Part shown: positions 1 through 5,334 of the stretch, piece after piece
How the letters are laid out: every line of letters begins with the position of its first letter
How positions within the stretch are numbered: the first letter of the stretch is position 1
DNA from: an uncultured Clostridia bacterium
GTDB taxonomy: Bacteria; Bacillota; Clostridia; Christensenellales; Maliibacteriaceae
DNA length: 8,021 bases
Assembly: GCA_934613185.1 (NCBI GenBank)
Contig: CAKTSO010000084.1
Location: 1-8,021 of the forward strand
Direction of reading: 5' to 3'
Notes under the pieces: model-generated
Databases searched by the model: none
Told to the model about the DNA's origin: nothing
Seen by the model: the letters and a program-made list of their open reading frames with translations, nothing else
Position numbers and translations under genes: made by a program

Positions 1-1
1 G

Positions 2-661
2 GTCTATTGCGAGGGGCAGCGATATCTCGGAAAAGACGACGAACTGCGGCAGATCGAGGAATTTCTGCGCGAAAGGCACGTCGAGCGGATCGCACTGGTC
101 GTCGCCTCGTCCATCGGCGCGGATCTTGCGATTTCGTTCGTCTCGCGCACGGCGCGTCCGATCGGGCACGTCTTCTTCGACGGCGGGCAGTTCGCACAGA
201 TCGGCCGCGGAACGCGGCGCTTCATGACGCCGCTTTTGTATCTTGCCGTCAAAAGCCTTTTCCGGTCGAAGGGGAAGACGCTGCGGCATATCATGTGGTG
301 CGACGACGCGGCGATCCGTCCGTATTTTGTCGACGCGGGGCGCGCGCTGACGTATCATAACCTTCGTGCGCAGATGGCCGATTCCCTCGAGGACAAGCCC
401 TTCCCTCGTCTTTCGACCGAATTGCAGCGGCGCTGCTTCTTCGAATTCGGAAGCGCCGAGGAACATTTGAAATACCGCCCCGCGGTCATGCGCGCCTATC
501 CGCACGGAAACTTCCCGATTTTTGACGGGATGAACCATATGCAGTTCCAGATCCGCGACCCGAAGGGCTTCGCCGAAATGCTGCGCGAAATCGACGTCCG
601 CGGCGCGCTGCCCGAGGTCCCCTTTCTTCGAGACAAACCTGATTTTGCCGATATAAAATAA
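2..661 (+). CDS. Alpha/beta-hydrolase fold protein, 3' part (start outside window)
   Basis: The last 219 residues of a protein that begins before the window. An alpha/beta-hydrolase nucleophile elbow is visible at local residues 35-39 (ASSIG, Ser37 as likely nucleophile), after a hydrophobic strand (ALVV). A C-terminal GMNHMQF at about 176-182 gives a good catalytic His (His179). The segment between is a lid-like insertion rich in aromatic and basic residues. The acid residue could not be assigned. The elbow has Ala in place of the more usual first Gly, which the fold allows. Many such proteins are esterases, lipases or C-C hydrolases, and the substrate cannot be read here. No signal peptide or membrane anchor is visible in this part. 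The stop codon overlaps the AGGAG of the methyltransferase gene 14 bases downstream, so the two are very likely co-transcribed. The fold is a confident call; the function is unknown. Confidence 0.75.
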   Translation, partial: VYCEGQRYLGKDDELRQIEEFLRERHVERIALVVASSIGADLAISFVSRTARPIGHVFFDGGQFAQIGRGTRRFMTPLLYLAVKSLFRSKGKTLRHIMWCDDAAIRPYFVDAGRALTYHNLRAQMADSLEDKPFPRLSTELQRRCFFEFGSAEEHLKYRPAVMRAYPHGNFPIFDGMNHMQFQIRDPKGFAEMLREIDVRGALPEVPFLRDKPDFADIK

Positions 662-675
662 GGAGACAAAGCCGT

Positions 676-1518
676 ATGAAAAAGATCCCCATCGCCAAAA
701 ACACGGTGAAGGAGACGCTCGTCATTCCGCTTTACGGGCGTAAAAAATGCACGGAACTTTATCCGAATCTGTATCGCGACGAGACCGCCGAAACATTGAT
801 GGCGCGCGTGGACTACGACTTTTCCGCGCTGGAAAAGGGCTCGGAGAGCCTCATGCAGCGCTTCGGCTTCCTCGAAGTCGCCATGCGGCAGAGTGACCTT
901 GCCTTCGAAGTGCGGGACTATCTTTCCGCGCACCCGAACGCGGCGGTCGTAAACCTCGGGTGTGGGCTGGACGACACGGGCCGAAAGTGCGACAACGGGA
1001 CGTGCAAACTTTACAACATCGACTTTCCCGACGTCATCGCGCTTCGAAACGAGCTTCTTCCCGCGGGCGACCGTGAAAAGAATATCGCCTGCGATCTGAA
1101 CGACACGGCGTGGTTCGACGAGATCGATTCTTCCGGCGGCGCAATTTTCTTCGCCGCGGGCGTGTTCTATTATTTTTTGAAGGAGCAGGTCAGATCGCTT
1201 GTGTGCAAAATGGCCGATCGCTTCCCCGGCGCGGCGCTTGCGTTCGACGCGGCGAACAAAAGTGCGGTGAAGCTTATGCTCAAAACGTGGATCAGGACGG
1301 CCGAAATTCAGGACGTCGGCGCGTATTTCTCCACCTCGGACGCCAAAGCCGAACTTTCGGCGTGGAGCAAAAAGCTCGAAGTGTCCGCGCGCGGGTACAT
1401 GCTCGGCTATCAGAGCCTCGACGACCCGTCGGTCGGCGGATTCTTCCGCTTTTTGGCGCGCATCGGCGATCGTAAAATGAAAATGCGGATCGTGAAGATC
1501 GTCTTTCAAGCACAATAA
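676..1518 (+). CDS. Class I SAM-dependent methyltransferase, TcmP/leucine carboxyl methyltransferase-like
   Basis: 280 residues, complete. SAM-binding motif I is VVNLGCGLDD (91-100), with motif II YNIDFPDV (113-120; Asp116 would contact the ribose of SAM) and the post-motif AGVFYYF (161-167). The helical N-terminal section before motif I, and the GCGLDD and DFPDV signatures, are typical of the LCM/TcmP (PF04072-like) O-methyltransferases, a group that includes polyketide and carboxyl methyltransferases. No polyketide gene is in the window, so the acceptor is unknown. The start is supported by AGGAG at 661-665, ten bases before the ATG, overlapping the stop of the hydrolase gene. A hydrolase next to an O-methyltransferase would suit modification of a small carboxylic or phenolic compound, but this is inference. 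A hairpin terminator follows the stop. Confidence 0.82.
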   Translation: MKKIPIAKNTVKETLVIPLYGRKKCTELYPNLYRDETAETLMARVDYDFSALEKGSESLMQRFGFLEVAMRQSDLAFEVRDYLSAHPNAAVVNLGCGLDDTGRKCDNGTCKLYNIDFPDVIALRNELLPAGDREKNIACDLNDTAWFDEIDSSGGAIFFAAGVFYYFLKEQVRSLVCKMADRFPGAALAFDAANKSAVKLMLKTWIRTAEIQDVGAYFSTSDAKAELSAWSKKLEVSARGYMLGYQSLDDPSVGGFFRFLARIGDRKMKMRIVKIVFQAQ

Positions 1519-1528
1519 CGCTTCAAAC

Positions 1529-1570
1529 AAAAAAACGGCGGCGGGACTTTGATCCCATCGCCGTTTTTTT
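1529..1570. terminator. Probable bidirectional intrinsic terminator
   Basis: An A-run and ACGGCG on the left pair with CGCCGT and a T-run on the right. The stem is about 17 bp, with a G-T wobble and one C-A mismatch, around a loop of about 6 bases. T-runs follow the stem in both directions. It lies between the convergent methyltransferase gene (ends 1518) and regulator gene (ends 1590) and can end both. Confidence 0.88.
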
Positions 1571-1589
1571 ATGACAACTATGGCGGGCG

Positions 1590-1931
1590 TCAGGCGGTTT
1601 CGCCGCTTTGCGCGCGCGCTTTGTACGCCTCGCCCCAGCTTTGCATGGCGTCGAGGACGGGCTTTAAGCTGTGCCCCAGCGGCGTCAGCGCGTATTCCAC
1701 GCGCGGCGGCACTTCGGCGTAGACGGTGCGCGTCAAAAGCCCGCTTTCTTCCATCTGGCGAAGCTGCGCGGTCAGAACCTTCTGGCTGACGCTGCCGATC
1801 GATTTTTTGAGTTCCCCGAACCGCTTTGTTCCGGGCAGAAGGTCGCGCAGAATCAGCACCTTCCATTTGTCGCCGATGAGCATCAGCGTCGTCTCCACCG
1901 GGCAGGCGGGAAGCGTCTGTTGTTTTTCCAT
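1590..1931 (-). CDS. HxlR/DUF24-family winged-helix transcriptional regulator
   Basis: 113 residues. The family pattern is clear: CPVETTLMLIGDKWKVLIL (10-28), RFGELKKSIGSVSQKVLTAQL (37-57, the recognition-helix region), then the wing ending YAEVPPRVEYALTPLG (71-86). The only cysteine is Cys10, in the N-terminal CPVE motif. Bacillus DUF24 regulators such as HypR, YodB and CatR use an N-terminal cysteine near this place to sense electrophiles, quinones or hypochlorite. ATG at 1931 is chosen because the minus strand has CGGAGG (plus 1939-1944) seven bases upstream and the family normally starts about 10 residues before the Cys. The frame stays open for another 850 bases upstream, but that stretch has no family similarity. 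The gene is divergent from the oxidoreductase operon, with a palindrome between, so it probably controls that operon and itself. Ligand and sign of regulation are not known. Confidence 0.92.
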   Translation of the reverse strand: MEKQQTLPACPVETTLMLIGDKWKVLILRDLLPGTKRFGELKKSIGSVSQKVLTAQLRQMEESGLLTRTVYAEVPPRVEYALTPLGHSLKPVLDAMQSWGEAYKARAQSGETA

Positions 1932-2019
1932 ATGCGTTCCTCCGATAGCAACCGTTTCATTTTCCGATGGGAAACTGCCGTTTCGTTCGCGCGGCGCGTC
2001 CGACGGCGGACAAATCCCA

Positions 2020-2048
2020 ACGGTATCCTTTCGGTAACTACAGCACAA
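2020..2048 (-). promoter_or_regulatory. Candidate promoter for the HxlR gene
   Basis: On the minus strand TTGTGC (plus 2043-2048) is followed after 17 bases by TACCGT (plus 2020-2025). The -10 is poor apart from TA and the final T. The -35 lies inside the palindrome at 2042-2057, as expected if the regulator represses itself. Spacing is right but the match is modest. Confidence 0.4.
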
Positions 2049-2057
2049 TATTGTGCT
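2042..2057. promoter_or_regulatory. Perfect 16-bp palindrome, candidate HxlR operator
   Basis: AGCACAATATTGTGCT is its own reverse complement with no mismatch. It is an AT-centred site in a GC-rich sequence, located between the divergent HxlR and oxidoreductase genes. It overlaps the candidate -35 of the regulator promoter and ends three bases before that of the oxidoreductase operon. HxlR dimers bind inverted repeats in such gaps, so this is the best operator candidate. The assignment to this regulator is inference. Confidence 0.7.
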
Positions 2058-2060
2058 TAC

Positions 2061-2089
2061 TTTCAAAATGATCCCGACGCAGCTATGAT
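2061..2089 (+). promoter_or_regulatory. Candidate promoter for the oxidoreductase-macrodomain-SirTM operon
   Basis: TATGAT at 2084-2089 is a good -10, overlapped by GATAAT at 2087-2092. TTTCAA at 2061-2066 sits at 17-base spacing but is a weak -35 (3 of 6). The weak -35 beside the palindrome would suit regulation by a DNA-bound factor. Start of transcription would be near 2096, leaving a leader of about 50 bases. Confidence 0.5.
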
Positions 2090-2147
2090 AATCCCGTCGG
2101 CAGGAAAAAGCAAGCCGGCAAAAAAGAAACATCGGAGGATGAAACCT

Positions 2148-2777
2148 ATGAAAATCGCAGTGGTTTGCGCAAACGGCAAAGAGGGACAGAAAATCGTGGA
2201 CGAGGCGCTCGGGCGCGGGCTGGACGTGACGGCCGTCGTGCGCGGGGAAAATCGCTCGAACGCGAAGAAGGCGCTTGTGCGCGACCTGTTTGAACTGACG
2301 GCGGAGGATCTTCGCGGCTTCGACGTCGTGATCGACGCGTTCGGCGCGTGGACGGCGGAAACGGTCGGGCAGATCCCCGCGGCGGTGAAGCACCTGTGCG
2401 GCGTTCTTCGCGGGACGGACGCACGACTTCTGGTCGTCGGCGGCGCGGGCAGCCTGTACGTTGACCCCGAGCATACGGCGACGCTCGATCAGGGGCCGGA
2501 CTTCCCCGATATCTTCAAGCCCGTCTCTGCCGCGCACGGCGAAGCGCTGGACTTTCTTCGCACGCAAAACGACGTTCGCTGGACGTACGTCAGCCCCGCG
2601 GCGGACTTTCGGGCGGACGGCGCGCGCACGGGCGAATACACGCTCGGCGGCGAGGAGCTGACGCTGAACGCGGCGGGACAGAGCGTCGTCAGCTATGCGG
2701 ACTTTGCGATCGCCATGGTCGACGAAGCGGTCGCGGGCGCGCACGTCGGCCGGCGCATCAGCGTCGTGAGCAAGTAA
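2148..2777 (+). CDS. NAD(P)-binding oxidoreductase, COG2910/BVR-B-like atypical SDR
   Basis: 209 residues, normal for the family. It has an N-terminal Rossmann strand and a glycine-rich loop MKIAVVCANGKEGQKIV (1-17), where the usual GATGxxG reads CANGKEG; then DVVIDAFG (59-66), LLVVGGAGSLYVD (94-106) and WTYVSPAADFRADGARTGEY (145-164). SxADFAIAMVDE (182-193) is the characteristic C-terminal helix. The family includes putative NADH-flavin reductases and biliverdin reductase B-like enzymes; it lacks the classical YxxxK pair. ATG at 2148 is preferred over the in-frame ATG at 2139, because CGGAGG at 2133-2138 is nine bases from 2148 and touches 2139. The divergent HxlR gene suggests a role in handling quinones, electrophiles or oxidised flavin, which is inference. 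The macrodomain gene begins 40 bases downstream, with no terminator between, so one transcript is likely. Confidence 0.87.
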   Translation: MKIAVVCANGKEGQKIVDEALGRGLDVTAVVRGENRSNAKKALVRDLFELTAEDLRGFDVVIDAFGAWTAETVGQIPAAVKHLCGVLRGTDARLLVVGGAGSLYVDPEHTATLDQGPDFPDIFKPVSAAHGEALDFLRTQNDVRWTYVSPAADFRADGARTGEYTLGGEELTLNAAGQSVVSYADFAIAMVDEAVAGAHVGRRISVVSK

Positions 2778-2817
2778 GTTCACGCATTTTAGATTATTTC
2801 AATCGGAGGCGGAAGCC

Positions 2818-3618
2818 ATGAATCAATCCGAACGGCGGCGGTTTTTGATCGACGCGCTGACGCGTGAAAACCCGGGCGCGTGGGACGGACCCGTTCCGCG
2901 GGACGAACGCGGGCAGCGGCTGCTTTTGCGCGGACTTTTCAACATCCGCCCGCCGCGGGCAATGGAAGAAGACGTGCTGCGCGTGCAGGACGAATACCTG
3001 CAAACGCAGCTTGCCGCGCGCGGCGTCACGGACGCGGAAACGCTTCCGTTTGCCGAAAACAGGATATGCCTTTGGCAGGGCGACATCACGACGCTCAAAT
3101 GCGACGCGATCGTCAACGCGGCGAATTCGGGGCTCACGGGCTGTTACTGCCCGAACCACGGCTGCATCGACAACGCCATCCACACCTTCGCGGGCGCGCA
3201 GCTGCGCCTTGCCTGCGCCGAATTGATGAAAAAGCAGGGCTTCCCCGAGCCGGCGGGGCGGGCGAAGATCACGCCCGCGTTCAACCTGCCGTGCCGCTTT
3301 GTGCTGCACACCGTAGGGCCGATCGTGCGCGGCCGCGTGACGGCGCGCGATCGAAGCGAGCTGGCCGCATGCTACCGCTCGTGCCTTATCCTGGCGGCGG
3401 AAAACGGGCTTTCGAGCGTGGCGTTCTGCTGCATTTCGACCGGGGAATTTCATTTTCCGAATCGGGAGGCGGCGGAAATCGCCGTGCGGACGGTGCGGGA
3501 ATTTTTGAAAGACGAAACAAGCGTAAAGCGGGTGATCTTCAATGTTTTTAAAGACGAAGACGGCGCGATCTACGAGCGTCTCCTCGGCGATCAGGCGCCT
3601 TCGCGCGGCGCTCGATGA
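2818..3618 (+). CDS. Zinc-containing macrodomain protein, probable protein-ADP-ribose hydrolase
   Basis: 266 residues, matching the Zn-Macro class found with class M sirtuins. An N-terminal helical extension (1-80) comes first, then the macrodomain: QGDI (87-90, adenine-contacting Asp89), IVNAANSGL (98-106), GCYCPNHGCIDNAIHTFAG (108-126), FVLHTVGPIV (161-170), VAFCCISTGEFHFPN (201-215) and VIFNVFKDEDGAIYERLL (239-256). By family knowledge the zinc site is Cys-x4-His-x-Cys, here Cys109, His114 and Cys116; Cys111 is an extra thiol in the loop. Enzymes of this class remove ADP-ribose placed by SirTM. CGGAGG at 2804-2809 lies eight bases before the ATG. The last 77 bases overlap the sirtuin gene in another frame, and the conserved C-terminal motif falls partly inside the overlap, so the overlap is real and not a start-site error in this gene. 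The pairing with SirTM makes the call firm; the in vivo target is unknown. Confidence 0.93.
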   Translation: MNQSERRRFLIDALTRENPGAWDGPVPRDERGQRLLLRGLFNIRPPRAMEEDVLRVQDEYLQTQLAARGVTDAETLPFAENRICLWQGDITTLKCDAIVNAANSGLTGCYCPNHGCIDNAIHTFAGAQLRLACAELMKKQGFPEPAGRAKITPAFNLPCRFVLHTVGPIVRGRVTARDRSELAACYRSCLILAAENGLSSVAFCCISTGEFHFPNREAAEIAVRTVREFLKDETSVKRVIFNVFKDEDGAIYERLLGDQAPSRGAR

Positions 3619-4462
3619 CGCCGACGCTGTCGTGATCGGCGCGGGCGCGGGGCTTTCCGTCGCGGCGGGATTCGATTATTCGGGCGCGCGGTTCGACGAA
3701 CAGTTTGCCGATTTCAAAGAAAAATACGGCATTCGCGACATGTACTCGGGCGGGTTTTATCCGTTCCCCACGCGCGAGGAATTTTGGGCCTACTGGAGCC
3801 GCTACATCTTCCTCAACCGCTATTGCGACGCGCCGAACGACACATACGAAACGCTGTTGTCGTTGGTCGACGGCCGCGATTATTTCGTGATTACCACGAA
3901 CGTCGACCACTGTTTTCAGAAAGCGGGCTTTGACAAAAAGCGCCTGTTCTACACGCAGGGCGACTACGGGCTGTTTCAGTGCGGTGAGCCGTGCTGCCGC
4001 GAGACGTTCGACAATGAAAGCGCCGTCCGCGCGATGGTCGAGCGCCAGCGGGATATGCGCATCCCGACGGAACTCATTCCGCACTGCCCCAAATGCGGGC
4101 GCGAAATGACGATGAACCTCCGCTGCGACGAAACCTTCGTGCAGGACGAAGGCTGGGAGCGCGCGGCGGCGCGTTATGAAAACTTCCTTCGCACGCGGCG
4201 CGGACAGAAACTGCTGTTTTGGGAGCTGGGAGTCGGCTACAACACACCCGGCATTATCAAAGTGCCTTTTTGGCAGATGACGGCGGCGAATCCGAACGCG
4301 GTCTACGCCTGCGTCAACCGCGGGCAGGGCGAATGTCCCCGCGCGATCGAAGCGCGATCAATCCTGATCGACGCGGATGCGGGCGAGGTTTTAACGCGGT
4401 TGTCGCCGCAAGGCGGCACAAAAACAACGTCCGTTTTCCCGGGCGCTGCTGTACGGACATAA
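3542..4462 (+). CDS. Class M sirtuin (SirTM), protein ADP-ribosyltransferase
   Basis: 306 residues. Sirtuin NAD-binding signature GAGAGLSVAAGFDYSG (33-48), TTNVDHCF (118-125; Asn120 and Asp122), TQGDYG (138-143), zinc-ribbon cysteines Cys147, Cys151 (or Cys152), Cys182 and Cys185, then LRCDETFVQDEGW (193-205) and FWELGVGYNTPGIIKVPFWQM (226-246). The catalytic His of deacetylating sirtuins is replaced by Gln139, a hallmark of class M enzymes, which transfer ADP-ribose to protein instead of deacetylating. In described systems the acceptor is a lipoylated GcvH-like protein; none is encoded here. The start must be 3542, since an in-frame TGA lies at 3533-3535 and no other start codon occurs before the NAD motif. 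The ribosome site is weak (GGGTGA, 3530-3535), so translation is probably coupled to the overlapping macrodomain gene. The final ~18 residues after LTRL look unconserved. A terminator follows 68 bases on. Confidence 0.94.
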   Translation: MFLKTKTARSTSVSSAIRRLRAALDDADAVVIGAGAGLSVAAGFDYSGARFDEQFADFKEKYGIRDMYSGGFYPFPTREEFWAYWSRYIFLNRYCDAPNDTYETLLSLVDGRDYFVITTNVDHCFQKAGFDKKRLFYTQGDYGLFQCGEPCCRETFDNESAVRAMVERQRDMRIPTELIPHCPKCGREMTMNLRCDETFVQDEGWERAAARYENFLRTRRGQKLLFWELGVGYNTPGIIKVPFWQMTAANPNAVYACVNRGQGECPRAIEARSILIDADAGEVLTRLSPQGGTKTTSVFPGAAVRT

Positions 4463-4530
4463 ACCGCCGCGAGCTGCCCGAAGCGCTCCGCGGAATTTGC
4501 GAAAGCGGCGCAAGCGGACGGATGAAAAAC

Positions 4531-4558
4531 AAAAAACCGTGCAATGCACGGTTTTTTT
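4531..4558. terminator. Perfect hairpin terminator, usable in both directions
   Basis: AAAAAACCGTGC pairs perfectly with GCACGGTTTTTT around an AAT loop. A T-run follows in either direction. It ends the SirTM operon on the plus strand and the isomerase gene (stop at 4577) on the minus strand. The 68 bases between the SirTM stop and this hairpin hold no gene I can support. Confidence 0.93.
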
Positions 4559-4576
4559 GATGCGAAACTTTTAAAA

Positions 4577-5059
4577 TCAGAACTCCTGGCCGATTTCGCT
4601 GTTGAGCGCGGCGCCGGCGACCAGACGCTGATGGCGAACGGTCGTGGGATCGGGTTCGTCCTCGAGGAATTCGTGGCCGATGAATTCGTCGACCATCTCG
4701 CAGGCGATGCGGGGGGTGAGGACCCAGCCGCCCATGCACATGACGTTGGAATTGTTGATCATGCGGCTGTACTTGGCGGTGAACTTGCTCTCGACCAGCG
4801 CGCCGCGCACGCCCTTGTACTTATTGACGACCTGGGAGACGCCCATGCCGGTGCCGCAGAACAGGAAACCAAGCTCGTATTCGCCGGACGTGATGGCTTT
4901 GGCCATGCGCTGCGCGCACTCGGTGAAGCCGATCCCCAGGCGCTCGTCGTCGTTCACCAGATCGACGACTTCGTGGCCCAGACCCTCAAGATGCTCCTGC
5001 ACGGCGCATTTCAGATCATTCGCAACGTACTGCGCCGCGATGACAAATTTTCTGCCCAT
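4577..5059 (-). CDS. RpiB/LacA/LacB-family sugar-phosphate isomerase, divergent member
   Basis: 160 residues. The active-site loop FLFCGTGMGVSQVVNKYKGVRGAL (65-88) is typical, with Cys68 as the expected proton-shuttling base, and NSNVMCMGGWVLTP (103-116) followed by a helical tail match RpiB-type enzymes. These convert aldose and ketose phosphates, such as ribose 5-phosphate and ribulose 5-phosphate, in the cytoplasm. Two canonical features are missing. The N-terminal DHAG motif is replaced by AAQYVAND (8-15), and the His just before the NDANV-like motif (His99 of E. coli RpiB) aligns to Ile101. The substrate may therefore not be ribose 5-phosphate, and I leave the gene symbol blank. ATG at 5059 is chosen because GGAGGT (plus 5068-5073) precedes it by eight bases; a longer reading upstream has no family similarity. 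A strong promoter and a leader palindrome lie upstream, and the gene is divergent from the TRAP operon. Confidence 0.87.
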   Translation of the reverse strand: MGRKFVIAAQYVANDLKCAVQEHLEGLGHEVVDLVNDDERLGIGFTECAQRMAKAITSGEYELGFLFCGTGMGVSQVVNKYKGVRGALVESKFTAKYSRMINNSNVMCMGGWVLTPRIACEMVDEFIGHEFLEDEPDPTTVRHQRLVAGAALNSEIGQEF

Positions 5060-5087
5060 TGATGAATACCTCCGTGAATTTTGATGC

Positions 5088-5104
5088 CGCGCGTCGGACG
5101 CGCG
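5088..5104. promoter_or_regulatory. Palindrome in the leader of the isomerase gene, candidate operator or RNA hairpin
   Basis: CGCGCGTC and GACGCGCG form perfect 8-base arms around a single G. It sits between the -10 box (5123-5128) and the ribosome site (5068-5073) of the isomerase gene, roughly +12 to +28 of its transcript. That is a common place for a repressor site. The one-base centre does not favour a tight RNA hairpin, so a DNA site is somewhat more likely. GC-rich composition raises the chance of coincidence. Confidence 0.45.
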
Positions 5105-5122
5105 AAAACCGAACCGATTTTT

Positions 5123-5151
5123 ATTATAGCATTCCGCGCGGTGGATTTCCA
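5123..5151 (-). promoter_or_regulatory. Strong sigma-A type promoter of the isomerase gene
   Basis: On the minus strand the -10 is a consensus TATAAT (plus 5123-5128) preceded by TGC, an extended -10. TGGAAA (plus 5146-5151), 4 of 6 matches to the -35 consensus, lies at 17-base spacing. Start of transcription would be near 5116, giving a leader of about 57 bases. Confidence 0.8.
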
Positions 5152-5260
5152 CCCCGCCCTTTATGATTAGGAAGAAAGTCGGGACGCATGCCGAATGCGG
5201 CAAAACGGTGAATTTTGGATTGTTTTTTTGCGATTCATGCATGTATCCCCCGAAACAGCG

Positions 5261-5289
5261 TTGATTTTTTCGCGGAAGGCCGCTATAAT
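5261..5289 (+). promoter_or_regulatory. Strong sigma-A type promoter of the TAXI-TRAP operon
   Basis: TTGATT at 5261-5266 and consensus TATAAT at 5284-5289 are separated by exactly 17 bases. Transcription would begin near 5296, about 40 bases before the binding-protein ATG. The near-consensus match suggests high expression unless repressed. Confidence 0.88.
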
Positions 5290-5299
5290 GAATCGTATG

Positions 5300-5317
5300 T
5301 TGCAAAACTTGCAAAAC
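5300..5317 (+). repeat. Perfect tandem 9-base direct repeat in the TRAP operon leader
   Basis: TTGCAAAAC occurs twice in succession, just downstream of the expected transcription start (about +5 to +22) and before the ribosome site AAAGGAG (5321-5327). Tandem repeats at this place can bind a regulator or shape early transcription. The function here is inferred from position only. Confidence 0.6.
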
Positions 5318-5334
5318 AGTAAAGGAGAAAAGCA

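Noticed and set aside
496..1866. 456-residue open frame on the minus strand
   Set aside because: It lies opposite the well-supported hydrolase and methyltransferase genes and runs across the terminator. It is rich in Arg, Ala and Asp with no family motif, as expected of an antisense frame in GC-rich DNA.
1671..2147. Upstream extension of the oxidoreductase frame on the plus strand
   Set aside because: It crosses the opposite-strand regulator gene and the promoter gap. The Rossmann fold begins normally at 2148, just after a good ribosome site.
1932..2783. Upstream extension of the HxlR gene giving a 397-residue protein
   Set aside because: The extra part is antisense to the oxidoreductase gene, has no domain, and the strong ribosome site at 1939-1944 sets the start at 1931.
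4463..4530. Coding-like stretch after the SirTM stop (reads DINRRELPEALRGICESG in another frame), possible frameshifted tail
   Set aside because: SirTM is already of normal length with all motifs, and the alternative frame runs straight through the terminator hairpin. A frameshift remains possible, but nothing in the family supports it.
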